Shown here in pieces: positions 8,519 to 17,825 of a DNA stretch of 64,000 bases. Source of the DNA: Chloroflexota bacterium (GTDB lineage: Bacteria; Chloroflexota; Anaerolineae; J102); NCBI GenBank assembly GCA_029782215.1, contig JAKOVD010000079.1, positions 18,729 through 82,728 of the forward strand, given 5' to 3'. Below the pieces are notes generated by a model. It saw only the letters and a list, made by a program, of their open reading frames with translations, did no database searches and was not told the DNA's origin. A program made the position numbers and the translations under genes. Positions within the stretch are counted from its first letter, which is position 1; the number at the start of each line of letters is the position of its first letter.

Positions 8519-8869
8519 CTAGGCGCTCGCCTTCAAGTGGAGATAGGTGACCACGATCAGCGCCACCTCATCGAGCTTGGTGATCCATCCCATTGGGCCG
8601 CCAATGCCCCGATTGGAGACAAAGTAGGCCACGATGGTGATGGCAGCGAACGCGATCAGGGCATAGTGCACCAGCGAACGCTGCTTGGGCAGCAGGTCAA
8701 AGGCGACTGCCACCGTCAGCACGATGTAGCCGATCCCGTTCAGCACAAACAGCATGCCTGGCGGTGTAGCATCGGGGACTCCCAAGGAGCTGATGCCCAG
8801 CCACAGGTGGACGAGTGCGGTGATAGCGCCAAGGATCAGAATGAGAATGCGAAGTGTGCTGCGATTCAT
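8519..8869 (-). CDS. Small four-TM membrane protein, unknown function
   Basis: A 116-residue hydrophobic protein with four predicted transmembrane helices: ILILILGAITALVHLWLG, MLFVLNGIGYIVLTVAVAF, YALIAFAAITIVAYFV and LDEVALIVVTYLHLKA. It has no cysteines and few charged residues outside the loops. I do not recognise a family with certainty. The ATG at 8869 is preceded by GGAGG with a 7-nt spacer. It has its own good promoter (8914-8941) although it lies inside a run of genes in the same direction. It sits between the GT4 gene and the methyltransferase gene, so a membrane role in that cluster is possible but unproven. Confidence 0.6.
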   Translation of the reverse strand: MNRSTLRILILILGAITALVHLWLGISSLGVPDATPPGMLFVLNGIGYIVLTVAVAFDLLPKQRSLVHYALIAFAAITIVAYFVSNRGIGGPMGWITKLDEVALIVVTYLHLKASA

Positions 8870-8913
8870 CGGTTTCCCTCCAGTGTGTGAGCGCCGAAAA
8901 AGACGCGGGCACC

Positions 8914-8941
8914 ATTATAGAGGGATGCTCCGGGCAATCAA
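8914..8941 (-). promoter_or_regulatory. Promoter for small membrane protein and methyltransferase
   Basis: On the minus strand TTGATT (8941-8936), a 16-nt spacer and a perfect TATAAT (8919-8914) form a sigma-70-type promoter. Transcription would start near 8907, about 38 nt before the start codon at 8869. Confidence 0.6.
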
Positions 8942-8966
8942 GTGGCATGCCGAGCACGCTGTCCGA

Positions 8967-10070
8967 TCAAGCCGGCACGGCCGCCTGTCTGGCCAGGACC
9001 CCTTGTTCCAGGAACGTCCTGATCTTGGCGCCGGTTTGTTCCCACGTGGGCTGCTGATCATAGGTGCGCCGGGCGGCCAGCCCGAGCGCGGCCAGCAGTG
9101 CCCGGTCGCTTTGCAGCCTGAGAAGGCGATCAGCCAGTGTCTGGACATCGCCGGGCGTCACCAGAAAGCCGTTCTCGCCATCCCGCACGAATTCACCTGC
9201 ACCGCCCGCCGTCGTGGCCATTGCGGGCAGGCCAAAGGCCATTCCCTCCAGGTACACAATGCCAAAGCCCTCGAAGCTTGATGGCACCGCCAGAACATGG
9301 CTGCGCGCCAGGAATCCCGCTACCCGGGCATCGGTCTGAAGCCCCCGGAACGTCACCGCCGGCCCCAGAGCAGGCTTGCGCGCCAGCGCCTGCATCCGTC
9401 TTGCGTACCCCGGATCGACGCCCGGATTCCCGATGACGTCCAGCATGACAGAGCCTTCCGGTAATCGCTCTAGAGCGGCCAGAAGGGTGTGCAGGCCCTT
9501 CCGCGGGATGAGATTACCCAGGAAGAGCACCCTCAACGGGCCGGGCTCTTTCGCCCTGGCGACGATCTCGCCCTCCGGTGGGACCGCCTGCCAGCGGTTG
9601 CCCGCAGGCGGTGCCACCACCACAGGCCTGCCGGGCCCGATCAGTCTCTCCACCGCCGCCCGGGACGCCTCGCTGTTGCAGACGAAGCCATTGACCGTGG
9701 CCAGGTAGCGGCGCTCGACGCGGGCGTATAGCCAGTTCTGCCAGGAGGGCCAGGCCTCGCTGCTGCGCAGATGATGGACGATGCCGACGAAAGGTTGGGA
9801 GACTTTGGCGCGCAGGCGCCGGTTGAGCCAGAACAGCGAAGGGTGATTCAGCTCATCCTGCAACAGCACATCCACCCTGGCAGCAGCCAGCCGCTGCTGC
9901 CAGGCGCGGTCAAAATTGTCGGACAGATGGCGCCCATAGCTGCGCCACGGCAGCGACAAGACCTCGACCGTGTCGCCGGCACGCTCCAGGGCAGCAACCA
10001 ACTGCCGGTCGTACAGATAACCGCCCGAGAGGGTGTCCAGGCTGCCGTAGACAACCAGGCCCACGCGCAT
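8967..10070 (-). CDS. GT4-family glycosyltransferase
   Basis: A 367-residue retaining glycosyltransferase of GT-B fold. The N-terminal domain begins MRVGLVVYGSLDTLSGGYLYDRQ, with the Gly-rich loop usual in GT4 enzymes. The C-terminal domain has RVLFLGNLIPRKGLHTLL and the sugar-nucleotide motif SFEGFGIVYLEGMAFGLPA, whose two glutamates give the EX7E pattern. Such enzymes move a sugar from a nucleotide-sugar donor to a lipid, glycan or small molecule. It starts 42 nt after the pterin-synthase-like gene in the same direction, so its acceptor may be the product of that pathway (inference). No clear Shine-Dalgarno precedes the ATG. Confidence 0.8.
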   Translation of the reverse strand: MRVGLVVYGSLDTLSGGYLYDRQLVAALERAGDTVEVLSLPWRSYGRHLSDNFDRAWQQRLAAARVDVLLQDELNHPSLFWLNRRLRAKVSQPFVGIVHHLRSSEAWPSWQNWLYARVERRYLATVNGFVCNSEASRAAVERLIGPGRPVVVAPPAGNRWQAVPPEGEIVARAKEPGPLRVLFLGNLIPRKGLHTLLAALERLPEGSVMLDVIGNPGVDPGYARRMQALARKPALGPAVTFRGLQTDARVAGFLARSHVLAVPSSFEGFGIVYLEGMAFGLPAMATTAGGAGEFVRDGENGFLVTPGDVQTLADRLLRLQSDRALLAALGLAARRTYDQQPTWEQTGAKIRTFLEQGVLARQAAVPA

Positions 10071-10112
10071 CAGGAGGTTCTCGCATCCTACCGTCGGGCT
10101 GGCGGTGGTGTG

Positions 10113-10490
10113 CTAACGATCGAGGTCGTATGCAGCCCAGGCTACCGCGTTCTCCCACAGCTTGACGCTGATGGCCGTCACGCTGGGGGCGTAAAGGGCT
10201 TCATTGAGTTCCTCACACAGCAGCCTGCAGAAACGCTCCACGCTCGGGTTCTTGCCCTTGAATGGCGGCAGGTCGTTGATGGTCTTGTCCTTATAGCGGG
10301 CGATCAGGCTGTCGATCTGGGCCTCCAGGTCGAGGAGGTCAATCAGGTAGCCGTGTTGATCCAGCTCCTCGCCTTCAAGCATGACCTCCATCCTGTACTG
10401 GTGAGAGTGGAGTTCGTTCTCGGCGCCCCAGTCGCCGCCAATCAGATAGTGTTGGGCGATGAACTGGCGCTGACTTGAAATGGTGAACAT
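10113..10490 (-). CDS. 6-pyruvoyl/6-carboxytetrahydropterin synthase-like protein, atypical active site
   Basis: A 125-residue protein of the PTPS/QueD T-fold family; the length is normal. The zinc ligands are present: His14, His28 and His30 in the ELHSHQY segment. The C-terminal ENAVAWAAYDLD provides the conserved substrate-binding region. The Cys found in canonical QueD/PTPS (CxxxHGH) is replaced by Glu24 (ENELHSH), and the usual HGH has become HSH. Family members act on dihydroneopterin triphosphate; Cys-less variants have altered side-chain chemistry, as known for PTPS-III enzymes. It is therefore unlikely to be a standard queuosine enzyme, and no other queuosine gene is in the window. 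The upstream in-frame extension is rejected because the family fold begins at MFTISS. It lies between a dehydrogenase and a glycosyltransferase gene. Confidence 0.75.
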   Translation of the reverse strand: MFTISSQRQFIAQHYLIGGDWGAENELHSHQYRMEVMLEGEELDQHGYLIDLLDLEAQIDSLIARYKDKTINDLPPFKGKNPSVERFCRLLCEELNEALYAPSVTAISVKLWENAVAWAAYDLDR

Positions 10491-10551
10491 GGTGGGTCCG
10501 TACAAGCGTGAAAAAGAGAGGGATGATAGCTGGCTTGGGCCAAAACGAGCC

Positions 10552-11565
10552 CTAATAGTAATCCAAAACGACCTGAATCGCCTTCTCCGGCTGCTCATCC
10601 AAAAGCCGGTAGGCCTCTGCCGCCTTCTGAAAGGGCAGTCGGTGTGTGACCAACTGCGAAGGCTTCAGATCCATCGCTAGACGCCAGGCCACAGCCAGCC
10701 GCCGGGCCTTGGTCCACCGGCCGCTCAATGCGGGGTCGATCGTACTGACCTGGCTGCTGAGCAATCTAATGCGGCTGCGGTGGAAACTGCCCCCCAAGTC
10801 GAACGCGTGTCGTTTGGCGCCGTACCAGGAGCCAAGCACCACCCTGCCGCCAAAACCGGTGAGCGCAAGGGCCTGGTCGAGAGCTTCCGGCCTGCCTGAA
10901 AGCTCGTACACAAGATCGGCTCCAAAGGGCTGCAGCTTGCCCTGCGCCTGGACCAGGGACGCCGGCGCCACAGGATCGAGGCAGACGCTGGCGCCGAAAC
11001 GTCTGGCCTTCTCACGGCGAAGGGCGAACGAATCGAAGGTCACCAGGCGCTTCAAGGGCAGCCTGGCCAGCAATGCCGTCGTCAGCAGGCCCACCGTGCC
11101 CTGACCGAAGATGACGACCTGCTCGCCGACAAGAGGAGCGCCATCCTGCAGAAAATTGACCGCTGTCTCCATGCTGGGCAGCAGCACAGCATCGAGAGGA
11201 TCCATGCCCGGCGGCAGCACATGCAGATCCTCGGGATACGCCCAGAAATGGCTCTCGTGGGGATGGAACGCAAAGACGAAATCGCCGTCGCGCAGGGCCA
11301 CATCGCTGCCAGCCTCCAGGACGCGGCCGACGCTGGCGTAGCCGTACTTCAGCGGAAACTCCAGCGTCCCCTCCAGCGCCTTGATGGTCAGATCGACCGG
11401 CAGATCGGCTGGAAACTCACCGCGATAGATCAACAGCTCTGTCCCGGCGCTGATGGCTGAGACTACGGTCTGCACGAGCACCTGGCCGGGCTGGCCTTGT
11501 GGCAGGTCTTCTTCCCGCAGCTCCACCTGCCGGGAGTTTACGAAATAGAGTGCAGTTCGTCTCAT
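10552..11565 (-). CDS. Zinc-type medium-chain alcohol dehydrogenase
   Basis: A 337-residue MDR-superfamily oxidoreductase. The catalytic N-terminal domain includes VVSAISAGTELLIYRGEFP and YGYASVGRVLEAG. The Rossmann domain begins VVIFGQGTVGLLTTALLA, and YELSGRPEALDQAL supports NAD(P) binding. It resembles the BchC-like and 'zinc-binding alcohol dehydrogenase' branch rather than classical ethanol dehydrogenases; the GHE zinc motif and the four structural-zinc cysteines are not evident. The substrate is unknown. The start at 11565 is 10 nt after the stop of the RibD-like reductase gene, and the pterin-synthase-like gene follows after about 60 nt. The position suggests it oxidises or reduces a side chain of the intermediate made by these enzymes (inference). 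Confidence 0.75.
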   Translation of the reverse strand: MRRTALYFVNSRQVELREEDLPQGQPGQVLVQTVVSAISAGTELLIYRGEFPADLPVDLTIKALEGTLEFPLKYGYASVGRVLEAGSDVALRDGDFVFAFHPHESHFWAYPEDLHVLPPGMDPLDAVLLPSMETAVNFLQDGAPLVGEQVVIFGQGTVGLLTTALLARLPLKRLVTFDSFALRREKARRFGASVCLDPVAPASLVQAQGKLQPFGADLVYELSGRPEALDQALALTGFGGRVVLGSWYGAKRHAFDLGGSFHRSRIRLLSSQVSTIDPALSGRWTKARRLAVAWRLAMDLKPSQLVTHRLPFQKAAEAYRLLDEQPEKAIQVVLDYY

Positions 11566-11575
11566 CGCAACACCA

Positions 11576-12313
11576 TCAGCGTTCCATGAGATAGGCTGGC
11601 GCTGGCCAAGCCTCACCGCTGAGTCCGCCCCAGATCACCCAATCCGTCCCCATTTGCATCCCTTGCGGGTGGAGCAATGATGGCACCTCGACCTCGGTCG
11701 TCGCCAGGGGACGTGTCAACGCGGACAGCCCGCCGACCAGGTGAGGGCTGATGGTGACCAACAGGTAATCGGCCCACCGCCCGTTGAGGAAGCTGGTGAT
11801 CACGGATGCACCGCCCTCAACCATCAGACGCCGCACACCGCGCCGCCGCAGCTCGGCCAGCAGGGCGGGCAGGTCAACGCGGCCAGATCCGTCGTAGGGC
11901 ATCCTGAGCACCAGGGCGCCACTGTCTTCTAGCGCCATACGCTTGACGCTGTTGACCTCCGGGCCTGTGGCAATCCAGGGCCGGAGAGGGTGTTCCATCA
12001 GCGCCGCGCCCACTGGAAAGCGCAGATGGGTGTCGATCACGACAGGTCGGGCGTCGCTGCCCTTCACCAGGCGCGTGGTCAGACGCGGGTTATCTGCCAC
12101 CACCGTGCCGATGCCCACGAGGACGGCGTCGTGTGCCGCTCGCAGGCGGTGCGTCAGCGCCAGTGACGACGGACCGCTAAGCGCCATGGCTTTCCCACGG
12201 TGCAGGGCAATGCTCCCATCCAGACTCTGCGCATAACTGATCGTCACCACGGGACGCTTCTCCAGCGGCCCTGCTGCGGCCAGCCCCGCCAAGAACGGCT
12301 CAATCGCCATCAT
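11576..12313 (-). CDS. RibD C-terminal / dihydrofolate-reductase-like reductase
   Basis: A 245-residue single-domain protein of the RibD_C family, without the N-terminal deaminase of full RibD. Signature segments are [31 protein letters not shown] and [18 protein letters not shown]. In riboflavin synthesis this domain reduces the ribosyl side chain of the diaminopyrimidine made from GTP, using NADPH. The ATG at 12313 (a second ATG is at 12310) overlaps the end of ribA by 14 nt, which strongly suggests coupled translation and that RibA supplies its substrate. With no deaminase and no ribB/ribE/ribH nearby, a riboflavin role is uncertain and a different GTP-derived product is possible. Confidence 0.8.
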   Translation of the reverse strand: MMAIEPFLAGLAAAGPLEKRPVVTISYAQSLDGSIALHRGKAMALSGPSSLALTHRLRAAHDAVLVGIGTVVADNPRLTTRLVKGSDARPVVIDTHLRFPVGAALMEHPLRPWIATGPEVNSVKRMALEDSGALVLRMPYDGSGRVDLPALLAELRRRGVRRLMVEGGASVITSFLNGRWADYLLVTISPHLVGGLSALTRPLATTEVEVPSLLHPQGMQMGTDWVIWGGLSGEAWPAPAYLMER

Positions 12314-12917
12314 GTGGCGGGCTCTCGATTGTATCCAGCAGGTGATTGAGGCGCTCGGCCTTGGTGCGCAGATAACGAGCATTCTCTGCCGTGGGAATGA
12401 TGGCCAGCGGCACCCGCTCCGCCACCTCCGTGCCCAGTTCGCGCAGGCGCACGATCTTGTGCGGATTGTTGGTCAGCAGCCGCACCGAGCGAATACCCAG
12501 GTCATCGAGAATATGCGCGGCGACGCTGTAATCCCGTTCATCAGCCTGATGGCCCAGCACTAGGTTGGCATCCACCGTGTCATAGCCTTCATCCTGTAGG
12601 TTGTAGGCCCTTAGCTTGTTCAACAGGCCAATGCCCCGTCCCTCCTGGCGCAGATAGACCAGGGCGCCTCTTCCTTCAGCAGCGATGAGGGCCATCGCTT
12701 GCTGCAGTTGCGGACCGCAATCACAGCGCCTCGAGCCAAGGACATCCCCTGTGAAACACTCCGAGTGCACCCGAACCAGCACCTGCTCCTGATCTTTGAC
12801 ATCTCCCCACACAATCGCCAGGTGCTCTTTGTCATCGTCGCTGTTGGCATACAGGCACAATCTGCATTCACCGGCATCGGTGGGGATGCGAGCGCATGTC
12901 AGCAGCCGCACTTCCAT
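12300..12917 (-). CDS. ribA: GTP cyclohydrolase II
   Basis: A 205-residue GTP cyclohydrolase II, close to the length of the stand-alone E. coli enzyme. It opens the imidazole ring of GTP to give 2,5-diamino-6-ribosylamino-pyrimidinone phosphate with formate and pyrophosphate. Zinc ligands Cys54, Cys65 and Cys67 are seen in [18 protein letters not shown]. The catalytic [11 protein letters not shown] and the substrate-binding LLTNNPHKI are intact. The N-terminus has two extra cysteines (ECRLC, residues 17-21). The DHBP synthase half of bifunctional RibBA is absent. The ATG at 12917 has GGAGG 8 nt upstream. The pepF stop lies 19 nt upstream and the reductase gene overlaps downstream, so this is the centre of a transcription unit. 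Confidence 0.92.
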   Translation of the reverse strand: MEVRLLTCARIPTDAGECRLCLYANSDDDKEHLAIVWGDVKDQEQVLVRVHSECFTGDVLGSRRCDCGPQLQQAMALIAAEGRGALVYLRQEGRGIGLLNKLRAYNLQDEGYDTVDANLVLGHQADERDYSVAAHILDDLGIRSVRLLTNNPHKIVRLRELGTEVAERVPLAIIPTAENARYLRTKAERLNHLLDTIESPPHDGD

Positions 12918-12936
12918 AGGTCCTGCCTCCACAAAC

Positions 12937-14724
12937 TTAGTCTATGCTGAGCGCCTCAAGCTGCGCCACCATCTCGGCAACGATGTCAAAGCCGCCCTGC
13001 CAGAAGGCGCGGCTGTGGATGTCGATGCCCGCGGCCTCCAGAATGCGCACGGGTGCGTCAGAACCGCCCGCAGCCAGGATGCTCAGATACCTTGGTTTGA
13101 AAGCCGCGCCTTCCGCTTTGTACTGCTGGTACAGGGCCAACACCAGAAGCTGGCCAAAGGCATAGGCGTACACATAGAAGGGCGTATGGAAGATGTGGGG
13201 GATGGACACCCACTCCCACCGGAATTCCTCCGCCACATCGATGGCGTCGCCGAACTGCCGGCGCAGGTTCGCCAGGTAGGCCGCGGCAATGTCATCCGCC
13301 GACGCGCCCTGGTGGACCAGCTCATGCGCTTCCCGCTCGAAGAGGGCAAAAAAGGACTGGCGCATGATCGTGGCGTAGGCGTCATCCAGGCGCTGGAACA
13401 GGATCTCCTGGCGCAGTGGCGGATCGATGTCGCCGCTCAGCAGCCGGTCGACCAGCAGCATCTCGCCAAACGTGGATGCCGTCTCCGCCAGGGGCAAAGA
13501 AGAATGGAAGGTGAAGAGGCTGTGGTGAGAAGCAAGCAGGGCGTGAACGGCATGCCCCATCTCATGGGCAATCGTCGAGACATCCCGCGCCTGTCCCTGG
13601 TAGTTGAGCAGAACCCAGGGCGCCAGGTCAGGATCCACCGTCCAGCAGAAAGCCCCGCCGCGCTTGCCCTTCCGCACCTCGCTGTCGACATGGCCTGCCG
13701 CAAACACATCACTGGTCAGTTCGGCCACCTTCGGATCGAATTCGGCAAACGCGTCCAGCACCATCTGCACCGCCTCATCGAAGGCATAGCGCTTGGCGCT
13801 CGTCTGCACCACCGGGGCATACATGTCGTAGCGCCGCAGGCTTTCCTGGCCCAGCAGGCGGGCCTTGAGCCGGAAGAAACGCTGGAAGACCGGGGCATTG
13901 GCCTGCGCGACCTCCAGCAGCGTGTCGACTACATCGTCAGGTATGTCATTGCGCAGGTTGCGGGCTGCCAGCGGCGTGGCGAAACCGCGCAGGGCCACCT
14001 GCTCGTTGCGCCAATCCCGCACCAGCGCCTGGTAGATCTGGCCGAGAAGCGGTCCGTCCTGCCCATAAACACGGTGTTCTTCGCTGTAGGCGGCCTCCCG
14101 CAGACCTGCATCAGGGCTGTAGCGAAAGGCATTGAGCTCCCCGCGTGTCAGGTCGCGGGGCTCTCCGTCCACTTCCAGGTGAAAGCTGTAACGGCTGGTG
14201 ATCGCATCATAGAGGGTCTGCAGCGCGTTCGATCCGGTCACATCCTTGATGTTGACGATCTTCTCTTCCGCTTCAGACAGCGTATGCGGCTTGAAGTGCC
14301 GCATCTCCTCCAGCCAGTAGTGGTAGTCCCCGCTGTCCACCATCAGCCGGGCAGCTTCCGCATCGTCAAGACCCTTCCACCACAGGCTGAAGAAAAGGGT
14401 GCGGTTCGTCAGCTCCGCCATGAACTGCTGGACGCGGGCGCGCAGCGTCTGCGCCACCTGGTCCTGCGTATTGGCGGCAAAGAGCAATCCCGCAAAGCCG
14501 TAGAGGCGATTGGCGGCCTTCTCGATGGCCTCCAGCTCGCGGATCAGGCTGCGAAAGACCGCCGGGTCAAGCGTGGGCGAGAGCTGTTCGCGGCTGCTCT
14601 CGAACGCGGTCACGCGTTCGCCGAGCCCGGCAAACGCTGCCTGGAGTTCATCGCTGTTGGGACCGGGAAAGAGGTCGGTCAGGCTCCAAGCAGTTTGCGC
14701 AAAAGCGGTTTCGGTCATGGTCAT
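12937..14724 (-). CDS. pepF: M3-family oligoendopeptidase F
   Basis: A 595-residue cytoplasmic zinc metallopeptidase, the usual length for PepF. The catalytic HEMGH lies at residues 387-391 ([12 protein letters not shown]), and the third zinc ligand lies in the downstream [16 protein letters not shown] region. The N-terminal helical domain with [27 protein letters not shown] is typical of M3B peptidases. The family trims short peptides inside the cell. Two starts are possible, at 14724 and 14718 (MTMTE); neither has a good Shine-Dalgarno. It is 19 nt upstream of ribA and shares its transcript, probably by chance of operon arrangement. It is divergent from an M16C peptidase gene. Confidence 0.9.
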   Translation of the reverse strand: MTMTETAFAQTAWSLTDLFPGPNSDELQAAFAGLGERVTAFESSREQLSPTLDPAVFRSLIRELEAIEKAANRLYGFAGLLFAANTQDQVAQTLRARVQQFMAELTNRTLFFSLWWKGLDDAEAARLMVDSGDYHYWLEEMRHFKPHTLSEAEEKIVNIKDVTGSNALQTLYDAITSRYSFHLEVDGEPRDLTRGELNAFRYSPDAGLREAAYSEEHRVYGQDGPLLGQIYQALVRDWRNEQVALRGFATPLAARNLRNDIPDDVVDTLLEVAQANAPVFQRFFRLKARLLGQESLRRYDMYAPVVQTSAKRYAFDEAVQMVLDAFAEFDPKVAELTSDVFAAGHVDSEVRKGKRGGAFCWTVDPDLAPWVLLNYQGQARDVSTIAHEMGHAVHALLASHHSLFTFHSSLPLAETASTFGEMLLVDRLLSGDIDPPLRQEILFQRLDDAYATIMRQSFFALFEREAHELVHQGASADDIAAAYLANLRRQFGDAIDVAEEFRWEWVSIPHIFHTPFYVYAYAFGQLLVLALYQQYKAEGAAFKPRYLSILAAGGSDAPVRILEAAGIDIHSRAFWQGGFDIVAEMVAQLEALSID

Positions 14725-14776
14725 GGCGTCAGCAGATCGGAGTGTTCGGATCGAAGATCGACAGCAACGAAAAATC

Positions 14777-14785
14777 ACGATAGCA
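14777..14785 (-). promoter_or_regulatory. Possible extended -10 for pepF-ribA operon
   Basis: TGC followed by TATCGT (minus strand, 14785-14777) is an extended -10-like element placed about 50 nt before the pepF start. No clear -35 is seen. Confidence 0.3.
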
Positions 14786-14838
14786 TGCCGCCCACGAACA
14801 CGCAAACACCCGGCGCTCCGCCGCGCCTGCGGCAGTGA

Positions 14839-14847
14839 TGCTATAAT
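14839..14847 (+). promoter_or_regulatory. Extended -10 promoter for M16C peptidase gene
   Basis: TGCTATAAT (14839-14847) is a perfect extended -10. Predicted transcription starts near 14854, 44 nt before the start codon at 14898. No -35 match is obvious, as is common for extended -10 promoters. Confidence 0.5.
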
Positions 14848-14897
14848 GCCCGGACCAGGGCGGCAGTCGCCGCCAACCCCACCACGCGGAGACAAAT

Positions 14898-17798
14898 ATG
14901 ACTCTCAGCCATGGTTTTGAGCTCATTCGCGAGCAGGCCATCCCCGAACTCAACAGCCTGGCGCGTCTCTACCGCCATGCCCGCACGGGCGCTGAACTCC
15001 TGTCGCTCGAAAACGAAGATGAGAACAAGTGCTTCGGCATTGCCTTCCGCACCCCGCCTGCGGACTCGACCGGCATCGCCCACATCCTTGAACATACGGT
15101 GCTGGGCGGCTCGCGCAAATACCGCGTCAAGGACCCTTTCGTGTCCCTCCTGCAGGGTTCCCTGGCGACCTTTCTTAACGCCTTCACCTTCCCGGACCGC
15201 ACGGTATACCCCCTCGCCAGCCAGAATCTGCAGGATTTCTACAACCTGATCGAGGTCTATCTCGACGCCGTCGGCTATCCCTTGCTCGAACGCTCGAAGT
15301 TCGGCCAGGAAGGCTGGCACTACGAGTTCGACGAAGAGAACGACCAGCTCATCTACTCCGGCGTGGTGTTCAACGAGATGAAGGGCGCGCTGGCCAACCC
15401 CGACGACGTCCTCGATCAGGCCGTGGTCACAGCCCTGTTTCCCGAGAGCATCTACGGTCTGAACAGCGGCGGCGACCCCCGATGCATTCCCGACCTGACC
15501 TACGAGCAGTTCGTGGCCTTTCATCGCAGTTACTATCATCCCTCCAATGCCCGCATCTTTTTCTACGGCGACGACCCCGCCGGTGAGCGCCTGCGGCGGA
15601 TGGATGCATGGCTGCAGGCCTTCGACCGGCTCGAAGTGGATTCGTCCATCGCTCTGCAGGCCCCCTTCGACCAACCCCGACAGACCGTGCAACCCTACAA
15701 CGCCGGCGCCGATGGCAAGTCGTATGTCACGGTCAACTGGGTGCTTGAGGAAAGCACCGATCCCGAAACCGTCCTCGGGCTGGACATCCTGACCCACATC
15801 CTGATCGGCACGCCTGCCGCTCCCCTGCGCAAGGCCCTGATCGATTCCGGCTTGGGCGAGGACCTGGCAGGACAGGGGCTTCTGGCCGATTTCCGCCAGA
15901 TCGGATTCTCCACCGGCCTCAGGGGTGTGGACCGCGCCCGCACCGCCGATGTCGAGGCGCTGATCCTGGATACTCTGAAGCGGCTCGCCAGCGAAGGCAT
16001 TGAGCCGCGGCAGATCGAAGCCTCCCTCAACACCGCCGAGTTCCAACTGCGTGAGCGCAATACCGGCGGTTTTCCGCGCGGCCTGGCGCTTTTCCTGGCC
16101 GCCCTCACCACCTGGACCTACGACGCCGACCCTCTCCTGTCCCTGGCCTTCGAGCAACCCCTGAACATGCTCAAGGCCCGGCTGGAGCGCGGCGAGCACT
16201 ACTTTGAGGACTTGATCCAGCGCTACTTCGTCGCCAACCCGCATCGCGCCACCGTCGTCCTGGAACCGGACATGCAGTTCCAGGAACGACAGGACGAAGA
16301 GGAGGCGCAGCGCCTGGCCGCCGTGCGCGCGACGATGGCCGCCGAAGACCTGGCCGCGCTCCAGGCCGCCAACGAGGAGATGCGCCGCCAGCAGGAGGCG
16401 CCGGACTCGCCGGAGGCATTGGCCACCCTGCCGCGGCTGGCGCTGGCCGACCTGGACCGGCAGAGCCGCAAGATACCACTCGTCGAGATGGAGCACCTCG
16501 GCGCCCCCATCTTCTATCACGACCTCTTTACCAACGGCATTCTCTACCTTGACCTCGCCTTCGACCTGCACAGCCTTGACGCCGCCGACCTTCCCTATGC
16601 GCATCTGTTTGGCCGCGCCCTGCTGGAGATGGGCACCGACGAGGAGGACTTCGTCAGCCTGTCGCAGCGCATCGGCAGCAAGACCGGCGGCATCATTCAC
16701 CAGGTGTTGAGCTCCACGCCGCGCCAGCAAGCCCGGTCACAGGCCTGGCTCTTCCTGCGCGGCAAGGCCATGGCTGGCCAGGCCGGCGACCTGCTGTCCA
16801 TCCTCGCCGATGTTCTGCGCACCGCCCACTTCGACAACCGGGAGCGCTTCCGCCAGATCGTTCTGGAGCAGAAGGCCACTGTCGAGGCAGGGCTGGTGCC
16901 AGGCGGGCACACCGTGGTCATTTCCCGGCTCGATGCCCACTTCACCGAGGCAGGCTGGGCCGGCGAACAGATCGGCGGCGTCAGCTTCCTCCAGTTCTTG
17001 CGGCGCTTGGCAACGGAGATCGACCAGGACTGGCCCGCCGTGCTGGCGCGCCTGGAATCGATCCGCACGCGGCTCCTGAACCGCAATGGCATGCTCGTCA
17101 ACGTCACCCTGGATGAAGCCAACTGGAAGGCCGTGCAGCCGCAGCTCACCGCTCTGCTCGACGTCCTGCCCTCGGCGCCGGTCGTGAGCACCTCATGGAC
17201 GCCGGCCGCCCTGCCCCGGCATGAGGGTCTGACGCTCCCCGCCCAGGTGAACTACGTCGGCAAAGGCGCCAACCTGTTCGACCTCGGTTACAAGCCCAAC
17301 GGCTCGATCCTCGTCATCACGCGCCACCTGAGCACCGCCTACCTGTGGGAACGCGTCCGGCTGCAGGGCGGCGCCTACGGCGTCTTCTGCCGCTTCGACC
17401 ATCGGTCCGGCGTCCTGAATCTTGCTTCCTACCGGGACCCCAATCTCATGCCCACGCTGGAAGTCTATGACCAGATAGCTGCCTACCTGGCCAACCTCAG
17501 CCTGGGCGAAGAAGAGATCACCCGCGCCATCATCGGCGTCATCGGCGCCCTCGACAGCTACCTGCTTCCCGATGCCAAGGGCTTTGTGTCTCTTCAGCGC
17601 TACCTGCTGGGCGAGACCGATGCCTATCGCCAGCAGGTGCGCGCGGAAGTCCTTGGCGCCACCGCGGCTGATTTCCGCGCCTTTGGCCAGGTCCTGGCGC
17701 CCTTTGCCTCGGCGGGCCAGGTTGTCATCCTTGGCGGCAAGACCGCCGTCGAGCAGGCCAACGCAGGCTCCTGGTTGGAAGTGCTTGACGTGATGTAG
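14898..17798 (+). CDS. M16C peptidase (presequence protease/PreP-like)
   Basis: A 966-residue protein in which two M16 halves are joined in one chain. The inverted zinc motif HILEH (residues 62-66) carries the catalytic Glu65, and the downstream VVFNEMKGAL region supplies the remaining helix. A basic/acidic linker (about residues 455-510) typical of the M16C-associated domain joins the second, non-catalytic half, which starts near MEHLGAPIFYHDLFTNGILYLDL. Homologues (PreP, Cym1) degrade free peptides of about 10-65 residues inside a closed chamber. No signal peptide is seen, so it is probably cytoplasmic. The start has GGAG about 8 nt upstream. It is divergent from pepF, pairing two peptide-degrading enzymes. 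Confidence 0.88.
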   Translation: MTLSHGFELIREQAIPELNSLARLYRHARTGAELLSLENEDENKCFGIAFRTPPADSTGIAHILEHTVLGGSRKYRVKDPFVSLLQGSLATFLNAFTFPDRTVYPLASQNLQDFYNLIEVYLDAVGYPLLERSKFGQEGWHYEFDEENDQLIYSGVVFNEMKGALANPDDVLDQAVVTALFPESIYGLNSGGDPRCIPDLTYEQFVAFHRSYYHPSNARIFFYGDDPAGERLRRMDAWLQAFDRLEVDSSIALQAPFDQPRQTVQPYNAGADGKSYVTVNWVLEESTDPETVLGLDILTHILIGTPAAPLRKALIDSGLGEDLAGQGLLADFRQIGFSTGLRGVDRARTADVEALILDTLKRLASEGIEPRQIEASLNTAEFQLRERNTGGFPRGLALFLAALTTWTYDADPLLSLAFEQPLNMLKARLERGEHYFEDLIQRYFVANPHRATVVLEPDMQFQERQDEEEAQRLAAVRATMAAEDLAALQAANEEMRRQQEAPDSPEALATLPRLALADLDRQSRKIPLVEMEHLGAPIFYHDLFTNGILYLDLAFDLHSLDAADLPYAHLFGRALLEMGTDEEDFVSLSQRIGSKTGGIIHQVLSSTPRQQARSQAWLFLRGKAMAGQAGDLLSILADVLRTAHFDNRERFRQIVLEQKATVEAGLVPGGHTVVISRLDAHFTEAGWAGEQIGGVSFLQFLRRLATEIDQDWPAVLARLESIRTRLLNRNGMLVNVTLDEANWKAVQPQLTALLDVLPSAPVVSTSWTPAALPRHEGLTLPAQVNYVGKGANLFDLGYKPNGSILVITRHLSTAYLWERVRLQGGAYGVFCRFDHRSGVLNLASYRDPNLMPTLEVYDQIAAYLANLSLGEEEITRAIIGVIGALDSYLLPDAKGFVSLQRYLLGETDAYRQQVRAEVLGATAADFRAFGQVLAPFASAGQVVILGGKTAVEQANAGSWLEVLDVM

Positions 17799-17825
17799 GC
17801 GGCTGCGGGCCGGTTGCGTCCTCCT

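Noticed and set aside
10113..10598. Longer 161-residue form of the PTPS-like protein
   Set aside because: The extra N-terminus is Arg/Ser-rich and outside the fold; the family starts at MFTISS (10490).
12796..16730. Long antisense frames opposite pepF (plus) and the M16C gene (minus)
   Set aside because: The opposing frames carry intact catalytic motifs and full family length; these frames have no recognisable domain and simply reflect high third-position GC.
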